Virus record (IMG/VR): IMGVR_UViG_3300044613_001317
Location: 1 to 41,944 of that record
DNA length: 41,944 bases
Direction: 5' to 3' (one strand)
Source of the DNA: a virus
Shown here: positions 7,048-15,114 of the stretch, piece by piece
How the letters are laid out: each line of letters opens with the position of its first letter
How positions within the stretch are numbered: position 1 is the stretch's first letter
Made by a program: the position numbers and the translations under genes
Notes under the pieces: generated by a model
Told to the model about the DNA's origin: nothing
Databases searched by the model: none
The model's input: only the letters and a program-made list of their open reading frames with translations

Positions 7048-9189
7048 ATTAAACGACTACTAAGAATAGTAACAGCCACAGTTTTAGCCTTTGGCTGGCT
7101 ACTTATAGCCCCCCAGGAAGCCCACTCTGATGATCCACTCACAGTAGCATACCAAGAAATACAGGAACTTAACGATAGCGTAGATGACCTTGGCTATCAA
7201 GATGATTTTATAGATCTTATAGAGATAGCAGAAAATAAGTTTGCCTCAGCCACAAATGCGAAGGAACTTAAAGATGATGCCCATGATGCCCACGAAGATG
7301 CAGTAGAAGCAGAAGCCACAGCCTTAGAAGCAAAGAACCTTGCCCAGTCAAATGTGGATGGGCAAACAGCCACGGTAGCCTTGGCCCTTGAACATAAAGA
7401 CAACGCCCTTGAAGAAAAGAATGATGCTCAAGATGCACTCAGCATAGCCAATATTAATGTTCAAACTACTCAATCAAGTATGCAGGCTGCTGGAGAAACA
7501 GGTTTGGCATACACTGTTTATACTCTTGTTAGACAGGGTAATGTTGCTACCCCAGGATCTGTGCTTTGTTCTGGTACCTGGAACTCAAGTAGCATGCAAC
7601 TTCCAGTTTGCGGTAATAGATACGAAAACTTTATAGTTAAGTTCACTGGTCAAATAACAGTACCGTCTTGGTTCACATCAACATATTTTGCAGGATATAC
7701 AGATGATGGATTTAGAATGTATGTAGACGGAAATCTTGCAATAGATCAATGGATAGAGCAAGGAACTACCTGGAGCGATTATTCACCAGTATATGATGTT
7801 AGCGAAGACAAAACATTGAGTGTAGAGATTTGGTGGTACAACGGTGGTGGGCCAGGATCTTATCATCTTGGATGGGCAATTCCTGGAGGATGGACTGGAG
7901 CAGGTTGTGACTATGCGGGAAATCCAAGAGTATGGGGACAAAACTTTAGTTGTAATCTTAATACATTTTCTTCTGGCTCAGGACCAACACAGGAACAGAT
8001 CAATGCTTACAATGATGCTGTTGCAGCACAGGCTATAGCACAAACAAACTATAACAATAAATTGGCAGTATACAATGACAAACTAAGCGTATACAACTCT
8101 GAGAATACAACACTGTCATCAATGAATCAGGTTTTGCAAACCAAAACACAGGAACATCTTGATGCCATTGCAGATACAGAAGATGCTTTAGAATTGAAAA
8201 ATAGCAAAATACAAATATATAATCAATCAATAACTGATTTAAATAATGCTATTGATAACGCATGGCGTTACTATGATGAGCAACTACAAAGAGAAATTCA
8301 GTCTGCCATTGCTCAAGCAGCAGCCAATGCTGCAGCCAATCAGCCTACCCCAGAACCCACCCCAGAACCTTCTCCAGAACCAACTGAAGAGCCAACTGAA
8401 GAACCCACACCAGAGCCATCCCCAGACCCAACAGATGAGCCAACTGAAGAACCTACACCAGAGCCATCTCCAGAGCCTACAGTAGACCCTACAGATGAGC
8501 CTACACCTGAACCTACCCCAGAGGTTACCCCAGATCCAGAACCAACTGAAGAGCCAGTTGTAGAACCTACTGTAGAACCTACACCAGAACCTTCACCAGA
8601 ACCTGGACCAGGTCCAGAGCCAGAAGATAATCCTTGGACTGAACCAGATGTAGAAATTACTGATAAGGTATTAGCATCACTCGTTCCTGAAAAAGGAACG
8701 GGAACAGAAGAAGATCTATCTAATGTTATTGCCAACCTTACAAGTAAGGATAATAAGTTAGTCACTCTTTCCCCTGAACAAATCACAGCAGTTAGCCAGA
8801 CACTGAGAGCCTTGACTCAAGAAGCAAAGGCTGAGGTTGCAGAAGACCTTGGTATTAAGCCTTCAGAAGTTGCACAGGTTGCTGAGCAGATGAAATCTAA
8901 CCCAGCACTTGCAGAAGCGTTTGTTGAGTTCGCAGATAGAGCAGGGAACGCAGGAGAAACCCCAATGCCCTTTACATTAGCAGATGCAGTAACAGAAGTA
9001 CAAACAGAAGCATTCTTGGCAGACCCACTTGGAGCAGTATTTGAAGTGGATGTTACAGAACTCCTATCTAATTTCTCTGAGTTGGGTATGGATATGACAG
9101 ACGATCAGAGAGAAAAGGCCCAAGAAGTCATTATCCCAGTAATCATTGTTTCACAGATTGCAAATGTAATGATTGGGATGAGGAGGTAA
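7048..9189 (+). CDS. Exported PA14-domain protein with coiled coils and Pro-Glu-Thr repeats, probable ATT start
   Basis: The frame is open from 7036 and encodes about 713 residues from ATT 7048. A signal peptide is evident: IKRLLRIVTATVLAFGWLL followed by IAPQEAHS. Next come an acidic coiled coil, a PA14-type carbohydrate-binding domain (about residues 145-255; GYTDDGFRMYVDG, then VEIWWYNGGGPGSYHLGW), a second coiled coil, a repeat tract (residues about 432-531) and a helical C-terminal domain. The first ATG/GTG/TTG in frame is GTG 7354, which would remove the signal peptide, while AAGGGGG at 7034-7040 is ideally spaced for ATT. A +1 frameshift from ATG 7023 or a sequence error is the alternative. 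Likely a cell-surface or virion adhesin. An internal start at 7354 is the conservative annotation. Confidence 0.75.
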   Translation: MKRLLRIVTATVLAFGWLLIAPQEAHSDDPLTVAYQEIQELNDSVDDLGYQDDFIDLIEIAENKFASATNAKELKDDAHDAHEDAVEAEATALEAKNLAQSNVDGQTATVALALEHKDNALEEKNDAQDALSIANINVQTTQSSMQAAGETGLAYTVYTLVRQGNVATPGSVLCSGTWNSSSMQLPVCGNRYENFIVKFTGQITVPSWFTSTYFAGYTDDGFRMYVDGNLAIDQWIEQGTTWSDYSPVYDVSEDKTLSVEIWWYNGGGPGSYHLGWAIPGGWTGAGCDYAGNPRVWGQNFSCNLNTFSSGSGPTQEQINAYNDAVAAQAIAQTNYNNKLAVYNDKLSVYNSENTTLSSMNQVLQTKTQEHLDAIADTEDALELKNSKIQIYNQSITDLNNAIDNAWRYYDEQLQREIQSAIAQAAANAAANQPTPEPTPEPSPEPTEEPTEEPTPEPSPDPTDEPTEEPTPEPSPEPTVDPTDEPTPEPTPEVTPDPEPTEEPVVEPTVEPTPEPSPEPGPGPEPEDNPWTEPDVEITDKVLASLVPEKGTGTEEDLSNVIANLTSKDNKLVTLSPEQITAVSQTLRALTQEAKAEVAEDLGIKPSEVAQVAEQMKSNPALAEAFVEFADRAGNAGETPMPFTLADAVTEVQTEAFLADPLGAVFEVDVTELLSNFSELGMDMTDDQREKAQEVIIPVIIVSQIANVMIGMRR
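8341..8640 (+). repeat. Coding Pro-Glu-Thr/Ser tandem repeat tract
   Basis: About 100 codons encode tandem units such as PEPTPEPSPEPTEEPT with variants (PDPTDEPT, PEVTPDPEPT). The DNA itself is a degenerate repeat of CCAGAACCT-like 9- to 12-mers. Such tracts act as extended, rigid spacers in actinobacterial wall proteins. Their many prolines and threonines are plausible sites for hydroxylation or O-glycosylation by enzymes in this window (inference). Confidence 0.9.
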
Positions 9190-9190
9190 T

Positions 9191-9397
9191 ATGAAAATAA
9201 TAACAAAGGTTGTGAAGGGATTCTTCACATGGCTAAAAGATGCAGGGGTGGAGATAATCGCACAAGCCTTTACCCTCCTTGGCTTCTTCATAGCGTGGCT
9301 AACTTTGACGGGATCAGCAAGAGACATTGTTGGTATTGCAGTACTTGCAACCACAATCATCTGGCTAATCACAATCCCGCTAAGAAAGGAGGACTAA
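9191..9397 (+). CDS. Small two-span membrane protein, holin-like
   Basis: 68 residues, with a basic amphipathic N-terminus (MKIITKVVKGFFTWLKDAG) followed by two hydrophobic segments (EIIAQAFTLLGFFIAWLTL and DIVGIAVLATTIIWLITIPL). A GAGGAGG ribosome site lies just upstream and the ATG is one base after the PA14 stop. Size and topology fit a holin or a holin partner, but the endolysin is 7 kb away, so this is only a suggestion. Confidence 0.7.
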   Translation: MKIITKVVKGFFTWLKDAGVEIIAQAFTLLGFFIAWLTLTGSARDIVGIAVLATTIIWLITIPLRKED

Positions 9398-9399
9398 AT

Positions 9400-9684
9400 A
9401 TGGCAACTAAAAAGGTAGTAGAGCCTCCCAAGAAGGAGCACCCACAAAAGGCAATCACTAATATTTTAATGAGAATCCTAGCAGTCTTTGCAGCATCTGG
9501 TCTATCAGTACTTGGTGCTGGAGCAGTGGTTGGAATTGACACAATGCAGGCAGTATTCTTAGCAGGACTATTAGGCGTAGCAACAGTCATTGAAAGGCTG
9601 GCAAGGGCTTTTTTGGACGATGGAAAACTCACATTGGCAGAAATCAATGATGCGTTTAAGACGGTAGACAAAAAGGCTAATTAG
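9400..9684 (+). CDS. Small membrane protein, holin-like
   Basis: 94 residues starting at ATG 9400 after AAGGAGG. A basic, Pro-rich N-terminus is followed by two hydrophobic segments (ILMRILAVFAASGLSVLGAG and AVFLAGLLGVATVIERLARA) and an acidic helical tail (DDGKLTLAEINDAF). Together with the preceding gene it forms a pair of small membrane proteins, a common arrangement for phage holin/antiholin, but no family signature is decisive. Confidence 0.7.
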   Translation: MATKKVVEPPKKEHPQKAITNILMRILAVFAASGLSVLGAGAVVGIDTMQAVFLAGLLGVATVIERLARAFLDDGKLTLAEINDAFKTVDKKAN

Positions 9685-9700
9685 TCATTATTGGCCCTAA

Positions 9701-9758
9701 TTGACAGCCCTCTCTGGGTAGTGGTATACTTGATTATATCTATCTGGAGAGGGCTTTT
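9701..9758 (+). promoter_or_regulatory. Sigma-70-type promoter framed by an inverted repeat over the ribosome site
   Basis: TTGACA at 9701-9706 and TATACT at 9725-9730 are 18 nt apart. AGCCCTCTC (9706-9714) pairs with GAGAGGGCT (9747-9755), which is followed by TTTT. The second arm contains the ribosome site (GGAGAGGG) of the gene at 9762. In read-through RNA the hairpin could form, hide the ribosome site and act as a terminator. RNA begun at this promoter lacks the first arm and should be freely translated. Confidence 0.6.
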
Positions 9759-9761
9759 GCC

Positions 9762-10286
9762 ATGACTTGTATTGCTGTAGTAAAACATGAGGATAAAATC
9801 TACATGGCTGGAGATCGTGGCGCATCAGATGATGGAACTATTCTAGCCCTTGACGCTCCAAAAGTTTGGAAGATAGGTCCCTATCTTATTGGATATGCTG
9901 GATCAATGGACGGAGAAAGAATCCGATTTAACTTTAAACCAACACATCCAAACATTAAAGATACAGACAAGTTTATGCAAACCAGATTTATCAAAGAACT
10001 AAAAGAATTCTATAATGAGTTCTGGGTTGACACATCAAAAGATGGAGATCTTGGTCTAATCATTGCAGTTCGTGGAAATATTTACGAGCATAGTTCTGCA
10101 GATATGTCTTTATCTAAGTATACACTACCTTATCTGGCTATGGGTTCTGGAGCAGAGTACGCCTATGGGGTTTTATATGCAACAGATAAACAAAAAAATG
10201 CTAGAAATAGAGTTATGCAAGCAGTAAATGCTGCCATAAAATTTAACCCATCTTGCATGGGTCCAGTTGACATCATTAGTCTTTAA
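9762..10286 (+). CDS. HslV/proteasome beta-like Ntn hydrolase
   Basis: 174 residues. After removal of the initiator Met the protein starts with Thr1 (TCIAVV), and Asp17 (AGDRG) and Lys33 (DAPKVWKIG) fall at the positions used by HslV and proteasome beta subunits. A later segment MGSGAEYAYGVLYA matches the conserved Gly-rich loop and helix of these peptidases. The N-terminal Thr would be the nucleophile of a self-compartmentalising protease. No HslU or other ATPase is encoded here, so it may use a host ATPase, assemble alone or serve capsid maturation. It has its own promoter (9701-9730). Confidence 0.8.
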   Translation: MTCIAVVKHEDKIYMAGDRGASDDGTILALDAPKVWKIGPYLIGYAGSMDGERIRFNFKPTHPNIKDTDKFMQTRFIKELKEFYNEFWVDTSKDGDLGLIIAVRGNIYEHSSADMSLSKYTLPYLAMGSGAEYAYGVLYATDKQKNARNRVMQAVNAAIKFNPSCMGPVDIISL

Positions 10287-10289
10287 GGG

Positions 10290-10295
10290 TATACT
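10290..10295 (+). promoter_or_regulatory. Leaderless -10 box
   Basis: TATACT ends exactly 6 nt before ATG 10302 and no ribosome site is present. Confidence 0.6.
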
Positions 10296-10301
10296 TATTA
10301 T

Positions 10302-10505
10302 ATGAATCATTCACACGATGACCTATCGCCTGAAGAGCAAGAGTTTGGTATCTGGCTTGAAAACGGTATAGAAAGAGGCTGGGTTACACCTCCTTATTGC
10401 AATACTCACGACGGCGGATACGAATATATGGATGAAGAAGAAATTGAAGAATGGGACGCAGGTGGCGACCCATGTTGTCATGTCATCAGATTGATGATAT
10501 CGTAA
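10302..10505 (+). CDS. Small acidic protein, unknown
   Basis: 67 residues, very acidic (MDEEEIEEWDAGGD), with Cys/His near the C-terminus (CNTHDGG and CCHVI) that might bind a metal. The start is set by the leaderless -10 box. It lies between the two protease genes. No family recognised. Confidence 0.65.
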   Translation: MNHSHDDLSPEEQEFGIWLENGIERGWVTPPYCNTHDGGYEYMDEEEIEEWDAGGDPCCHVIRLMIS

Positions 10506-10522
10506 AAATGAAAAGGAATAAA

Positions 10523-11428
10523 ATGAAGAAAGTACTACTATCAGTTCTAGCAGCAACACTTATGCTAACAGTAACAAGTCCAGCGCAAGCACAAGATCAA
10601 AAAGTTCTTGCCATTATTGATTCGGCTATTAATTCTAATAACTTCCCAGCAATTATTCACGAAGTTTGTTTCACTGCCAAGTCTGTCCTCAATCAAAATC
10701 ATGAGGCATCATGTCCAAACATGCAACACTTTATGGAAGGCAAAGGCGCTGCATCTGCAACATGGCCTAAGAGCATAAATGATCCTACATATCACGGAGA
10801 CTCTATGGTAAAGGCAGCGCTTGCAACAGATCCTAACCTTAAGATTGTTTTTGTCCGCTTTAACAATGTGAATCGTGTTACTGGATCAAATGCTTTAGGT
10901 GGAACTCCTGAAGCGCTTATCTCAGCAATTGATTGGGTATCAAAGAATGCAGAAAAGTATAGTATTGATGCGCTATCTATTAGTCAATCGGGAGTATCTA
11001 TGGACCTAAAAACAGGTACAAAGATTTTGCATCCCGCTTGCACAAATACAGCAGTTGCTAGTTCAGTTTCACAGTTAAGTGAAAAAAATATCCCATCCTT
11101 TGCAGCAACAGGCAATGATGGACTTTCTAACCTTGTTGGATTCCCAGCATGCGTTCCTGGAGTCATTGGCGTAGGAGCCATGGGTTCACCAACTCAGTTT
11201 GAAAAGGCAACTAACAGAGGTCCTGGGCTTGATATGGTTGCTTTTGGAAAAGTAAAAATTACCAAGTATAACGGTTCGGTTACAGATATTGCTGGAAGTT
11301 CTGGAGCAACTGTAGTTACCTCAGCATCATATGTTAGTAAGAATACTGGTAAGGCATTTACAGAATATATTAACTCATTAGTTAAGGTTGTTCTGTCTGG
11401 TGTGTCTTATCCTTATTCATCTAAGTAA
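10523..11428 (+). CDS. Exported subtilisin-like (S8) serine protease
   Basis: 301 residues from ATG 10523, chosen because AAAAGGA lies 6 nt upstream and it gives a clean signal peptide (KKVLLSVLAATLMLTVTSPA, cleaved after AQA). Catalytic residues can be placed: Asp33 (LAIIDSAIN), His91 (TYHGDSMVKAAL), oxyanion Asn198 (AATGNDG) and Ser260 (IAGSSGATVV, replacing the usual GTSMA). Two Cys pairs may form disulfides, as expected outside the cell. It could process surface proteins, superinfection receptors or the exported phage proteins. A phage subtilase with a signal peptide is uncommon. Confidence 0.8.
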   Translation: MKKVLLSVLAATLMLTVTSPAQAQDQKVLAIIDSAINSNNFPAIIHEVCFTAKSVLNQNHEASCPNMQHFMEGKGAASATWPKSINDPTYHGDSMVKAALATDPNLKIVFVRFNNVNRVTGSNALGGTPEALISAIDWVSKNAEKYSIDALSISQSGVSMDLKTGTKILHPACTNTAVASSVSQLSEKNIPSFAATGNDGLSNLVGFPACVPGVIGVGAMGSPTQFEKATNRGPGLDMVAFGKVKITKYNGSVTDIAGSSGATVVTSASYVSKNTGKAFTEYINSLVKVVLSGVSYPYSSK

Positions 11429-11464
11429 ATTAAAAGTCCTGGGTATGACTTTAAACTACCCCAT

Positions 11465-11537
11465 TGCCCTATAACTCAGTTGGTAGAGTGCCGAACTGTT
11501 AATTCGGATGTCCCTGGATCGAGGCCAGGTGGGGCAG
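11465..11537 (+). tRNA. tRNA-Asn (GTT)
   Basis: A cloverleaf folds fully: 7-bp acceptor (TGCCCTA with TGGGGCA, one G-U), D arm, anticodon stem CCGAA/TTCGG with loop CTGTTAA (anticodon GTT), and T arm CCTGG/CCAGG. The T loop begins ATCGA rather than TTCGA. The 3' CCA is not encoded. Confidence 0.9.
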
Positions 11538-11547
11538 CAGTTTAGTG

Positions 11548-11553
11548 TATAAT
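11548..11553 (+). promoter_or_regulatory. -10 box upstream of the decoration cassette
   Basis: TATAAT preceded by TG (TGTATAAT) lies 11 nt after the tRNA-Asn. The leader to ATG 11586 is about 27 nt and contains AAAGGT as ribosome site. It probably drives the genes 11586-15035, which overlap or nearly touch. Confidence 0.55.
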
Positions 11554-11585
11554 TGTTATACCAAAACATTTAAGATAAAGGTAAA

Positions 11586-12245
11586 ATGATAACTAAAAAA
11601 AATAACATTTCAGGATCCCAATGGTGGATAAACTCTGAAAACTTATCATTGCCTCAAATTTTAATGGAGTCTGGACTACCAGACAAATGGTCTAAGTATA
11701 ACTCAAAAGAAATTTTAAACATAAAAAGCATACTTAAACCAATAAATAACTATGTCCTTAATCTATATCCAAAGCCAGAAATTATAAACATAACAAATAA
11801 CATAGTTACTTTTAGGCAAAGAACTCACGCCGAGATTTGGGTTGAAGAAAGAAAAGATGGCACACTGTATGCTTTAGATAAGTGTCATCAAAGACAGTTC
11901 TATCCATCTTTAAACAATCTAGAAAATAAAGAGTGTTTTGATCCAACCTATAAGTTTTATATACCCTGGTTTATAAATAAAAATGTTAGCATTAAGATAG
12001 CCAGAGTAGAGGATGAGCCTACACCATTCTACATAGGTGAAAAAAATATTATTGGAAAGCCCCTGCCACATCTATCAGACTATGCCTATTCAGAGTTTGT
12101 TGATTTTAAAATTAAGAATACTGGGGAATACTACTTAAAAGAAAAGTATGCTATTATTAGTAAGAGCACGGCAATGTACGATATGTCTGTTGTCTTAAGT
12201 GACGAAGAGATATCACAAATAAAGGATTACTATGGACAGCAATGA
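11586..12245 (+). CDS. Unknown protein, first gene of the decoration cassette
   Basis: 219 residues, no signal peptide or membrane span. Aromatic- and Asn-rich, with segments RQRTHAEIWVEERKDGTLYA and KFYIPWFINKNVSIKIARV that suggest a beta-rich fold. It overlaps the DUF6065-like gene by 14 nt and ends in DEEISQIKDYYGQQ. Its phrase about IPWF followed by a beta strand loosely resembles the downstream DUF6065-like protein, but homology cannot be claimed by eye. Function unknown; context suggests a role alongside the oxygenases. Confidence 0.7.
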   Translation: MITKKNNISGSQWWINSENLSLPQILMESGLPDKWSKYNSKEILNIKSILKPINNYVLNLYPKPEIINITNNIVTFRQRTHAEIWVEERKDGTLYALDKCHQRQFYPSLNNLENKECFDPTYKFYIPWFINKNVSIKIARVEDEPTPFYIGEKNIIGKPLPHLSDYAYSEFVDFKIKNTGEYYLKEKYAIISKSTAMYDMSVVLSDEEISQIKDYYGQQ

Positions 12246-12996
12246 GTTAGAATTAACTTTCATTCCACACGATACGACCACAGGTCTATTGTCTCCAGAG
12301 CCATCCTATAAAAAAATACCACAGTGGTATAGAGATTTGGCAAAACATTTTACAACTAATGACCTAAAGTCTTTGTGTCCAGTAAACGATAGGGGCGGGG
12401 ATGGGTCAAATGTTTCTACAAAACTATGCTTGCCATTTCAAGATGCAATGTCTCTTGGGTATATGTATTTACTGGAAGATGACCTAGAAGTAAAACTTGA
12501 TATAGATGGAAAGCCATCTCTGTCCTGGAAAAAGAATTTTATGATGATGGACAAAAGACCTAATGTTGATATGGCAATACCAAAAGATGTTCACCCAATA
12601 CATTTTGGGGTTAAGATGCAATGGTATTACGAAACACCAAAAGACTATTCTCTATTGATGACTATGCCAATAAACAGACCAGACCTACCGTTCTGGATTC
12701 CTTCTGGCATTGTTGATTCTGATATATGGGGACTGCCTGCGTTTATACCATTTTTTATAAAAAGAGATTTTGAAGGAGTCATTCCAATGGGAACACCAGT
12801 GTTTCAGATGATTCCAATTAAAAGAGAGCCTTGGAATTTAGTAGTTGATGATTCTTTTGAGGCTATAGAAAAACACCAACTAAGATCAGAAAACAGAAGG
12901 TCTGACATAACGGCACACTACAGAAAATTTGCATGGAGAAAAAAAGAATATGCAAAGTATAACAAAGAACAAGCAAACAACAAGGGAGATGAATAA
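12232..12996 (+). CDS. DUF6065-like protein
   Basis: 254 residues. It follows the pattern I associate with DUF6065: an N-terminal KKIPQWYRDLAK, then TKLCLPFQDAMSLGYMYLL with acidic residues, a central SLLMTMPINRPDLPFWIPSG, and PMGTPVFQMIPIKREPW near the C-terminus. The biochemical activity of the family is not known. Such proteins occur in phages next to 2OG-oxygenase genes, as here. It shares one base with the following oxygenase gene (TAATG), so they are translated together. Confidence 0.7.
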   Translation: MDSNELELTFIPHDTTTGLLSPEPSYKKIPQWYRDLAKHFTTNDLKSLCPVNDRGGDGSNVSTKLCLPFQDAMSLGYMYLLEDDLEVKLDIDGKPSLSWKKNFMMMDKRPNVDMAIPKDVHPIHFGVKMQWYYETPKDYSLLMTMPINRPDLPFWIPSGIVDSDIWGLPAFIPFFIKRDFEGVIPMGTPVFQMIPIKREPWNLVVDDSFEAIEKHQLRSENRRSDITAHYRKFAWRKKEYAKYNKEQANNKGDE

Positions 12997-13637
12997 TGTT
13001 AAGTAACAGAGAACATAAGTTTTTTGAAAAATATTTAGACAACGATTTAGATCAGTTGGCTAAATTTTTAGAACAAAAATACGAACTAATTCAAAGCGCT
13101 AAACTTCGTGGCGTTGAAACAATGGAAAATGATCCAGGGTATTGGCTAGAGTCTGGAAGTTTGTCAACTGTAAAGTGGAGAGAGTATAATGTATTTCAAC
13201 TTTATCATCCATCTCTTCATAAACTATACTCCGAACTATCAAAAACTGTTAAAGAAGCCTGTGAATATTATGGCGTAGACTTTGAAAAGCAGCAATATTA
13301 TGTTCAGGGTTGGTTTAATATTAATACCACAGGAAATGGAAAGTTAAACTGGCACGATCACGGTGCACCTGGCGCTCCTAATTTTCATGGGTATTACTGT
13401 GTAAAGGCTGAGCCATCAACGACATACTATAGACTCTTTGGAGATCCAAATAGAGAAGTGGCAAATCACAACATAAACAATAGAATGATTGTTTCAGAAA
13501 TGGGACACCCTCATGCAATGGGAGACTGGGACTGGGAAGGTTCAAGAATAACAGTTGCGTATGATATTCAACCTCTGCAGTCTTTGCTTATGGGTGGAGA
13601 ACATACAATTGAACAGCACTGGATTCCATTGTTATAA
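12996..13637 (+). CDS. Putative 2OG-Fe(II) oxygenase
   Basis: 213 residues. The segment QGWFNINTTGNGKLNWHDHG places His120 and His122 after a beta strand, followed by HGYYCVKAEPSTTYYRL, a later His171/His173 pair (GHPHAMGDW) and Arg184 (GSRITVAYDI). This is the iron-binding His...His and 2OG-binding Arg layout of the 2OG-FeII_Oxy_5-like group; the second iron ligand appears to be Asp121 or His122. Substrate unknown. It stands directly upstream of the glycosyltransferase and the prolyl-hydroxylase-like gene. Confidence 0.7.
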   Translation: MLSNREHKFFEKYLDNDLDQLAKFLEQKYELIQSAKLRGVETMENDPGYWLESGSLSTVKWREYNVFQLYHPSLHKLYSELSKTVKEACEYYGVDFEKQQYYVQGWFNINTTGNGKLNWHDHGAPGAPNFHGYYCVKAEPSTTYYRLFGDPNREVANHNINNRMIVSEMGHPHAMGDWDWEGSRITVAYDIQPLQSLLMGGEHTIEQHWIPLL

Positions 13638-13638
13638 A

Positions 13639-14472
13639 ATGAAAAAAATATTAGTTTATTTTTATGGGTACAAAAGCAAGTTGCTACCACAAGCAGTAGA
13701 GCAACTCATAAAAAATCAAAGTGGTCAAAATGATATACATGTTGTCGTATACGACCAAACAAATATATCAAGGCCAGAAAAGTTTTTAGGAATAGAATAC
13801 AATCATATCTACTGGGATAGATTAATATCTAGATTTAAATGCTTTTATCTTCTAAAAAAAAGAAAAGATTTTGATTTTTTTATGTATGTTGATGGTGCCA
13901 AAATGTTTGAAAAGGATTGGGATGCTGAACTATTAAGATACCAGGACGAATCAGATATTATACTTTCAGGCAATCACGACATTGTTTTTAATAAAAATAA
14001 CTATAAGTTTTATCCAGACTGGAATAAAACAAGCATTGCAATGGCAACAAAAAACAACTGGTTTGTTAAAGATTTTTTCTTTATGAAATTTAGTTTGTTT
14101 GAACTATTTCCTGATATTTCAATATTTAAATATTATGGAGTTGAGGAATATGTTTCCATGTATGCAGCGCACAAAGGTATTTCTATAGTTGCTCTTCCAA
14201 CTAATTTTGTTATTGATCAAGAGCCTAGAATAGAAGAAAATGATTTTGTTCCATTTTCTCTATATCACAACTATTCAAAAGTTATAGATTCTTTTAAATC
14301 AAAAGATGAATCTATGCCTGGAGTAAAAGAACTTATGGATCTTGTAGACTATGATTTCCGTAGTTTAGAATACTTCCCATATAATACAAACGATGTAGAG
14401 TATACATTTTTTTCAAATCTAGATAAAATTTCTGAGCAAAGATTTCATGTAGTGCAGAATGAGGTATATTGA
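13639..14472 (+). CDS. GT-A glycosyltransferase, hydroxyproline GlcNAc-transferase-like
   Basis: 277 residues from ATG 13639 (1 nt after the preceding stop). It starts KKILVYFYGYKSKLLPQAVE like nucleotide-sugar transferases. The segment FFMYVDGAKMFEKDWDAELL carries the acidic metal/nucleotide-sugar motif in the layout of the GlcNAc family PF11397, whose eukaryotic member glycosylates hydroxyproline on Skp1. A later HNYSKV segment may supply the C-terminal His of GT-A enzymes. Its neighbour is a prolyl-4-hydroxylase-like gene, which makes protein hydroxyproline an attractive acceptor. The family call is moderately sure; the acceptor is inference. Confidence 0.65.
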   Translation: MKKILVYFYGYKSKLLPQAVEQLIKNQSGQNDIHVVVYDQTNISRPEKFLGIEYNHIYWDRLISRFKCFYLLKKRKDFDFFMYVDGAKMFEKDWDAELLRYQDESDIILSGNHDIVFNKNNYKFYPDWNKTSIAMATKNNWFVKDFFFMKFSLFELFPDISIFKYYGVEEYVSMYAAHKGISIVALPTNFVIDQEPRIEENDFVPFSLYHNYSKVIDSFKSKDESMPGVKELMDLVDYDFRSLEYFPYNTNDVEYTFFSNLDKISEQRFHVVQNEVY

Positions 14473-15035
14473 TGATAACATTGCCTGTAGTAATTAAAAA
14501 TTTTATTGCTGCTGAAGATGCACAGACACTAATAAATGAGATTAACAGTCCATCAGAAGTTAATCCTTACCCAGAATATTACAAGACTAGGTATGGAGGA
14601 ACTGCTTATCCATACAACAAGGTAGTTTTAGATATTCAAAAAAAATATTCTTTACTATCTAACGAGACACACCAAAGACTTAATCCAGAAGAAACAAAGC
14701 AAATAAAAACATTTAAATCTTTTGGTTCAGTTTGGACAAAAGGTAGTTCAGCAAACGCACACGCTGACGATCAGCCACCAGAAGAATTCATTGAATATAG
14801 TACGGTAATATATCTTGACGATAATTTTACTGGAGGAGAATTATATTTCCCAAATCTTAACTTTACATATAAGCCAGAAAAATATGATGGGATATTTTTT
14901 GTTAGTGACGGAGAATTATGGAGTCATGGAATATCCGAAATAGAAAGTGGACATAGGTCAACCCTACTCTACATGCACACAACACAAACAGAACATTCAG
15001 GGGGGTATACAATTGTTGATCCAGACCTTAATTAA
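14472..15035 (+). CDS. Prolyl-4-hydroxylase-like 2OG-Fe(II) oxygenase
   Basis: 187 residues from ATG 14472, sharing one base with the glycosyltransferase stop and preceded by GAGG at a 7-nt distance. The iron site is H-x-D in NAHADDQ, then VIYLDDNFTGGELYFPN, a distal His in WSHGISEI, and the 2OG-binding Arg in GHRSTLLYMHT. This is the P4H core fold used to hydroxylate peptidyl proline. The order glycosyltransferase then hydroxylase suggests modification of the same residue in sequence. Confidence 0.85.
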   Translation: MITLPVVIKNFIAAEDAQTLINEINSPSEVNPYPEYYKTRYGGTAYPYNKVVLDIQKKYSLLSNETHQRLNPEETKQIKTFKSFGSVWTKGSSANAHADDQPPEEFIEYSTVIYLDDNFTGGELYFPNLNFTYKPEKYDGIFFVSDGELWSHGISEIESGHRSTLLYMHTTQTEHSGGYTIVDPDLN

Positions 15036-15114
15036 AAAAATTAAGACATACTTAATACTAAGAGAAATAAAGAAAAATGATAAAAAAAACAGATACCTGT
15101 ATTAAGGATAATAT

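Noticed and set aside
7023-7052. Short ATG frame upstream of the PA14 start, possibly joined by +1 frameshift
   Set aside because: It has no ribosome site, whereas AAGGGGG is placed for ATT 7048. Kept only as an alternative.
8340-8786. Long - strand open frame opposite the PA14 gene, Gly/Ser/Val repeats
   Set aside because: It is the mirror of the Pro/Glu/Thr repeat tract; no start signal, and the repeat composition explains the open frame.
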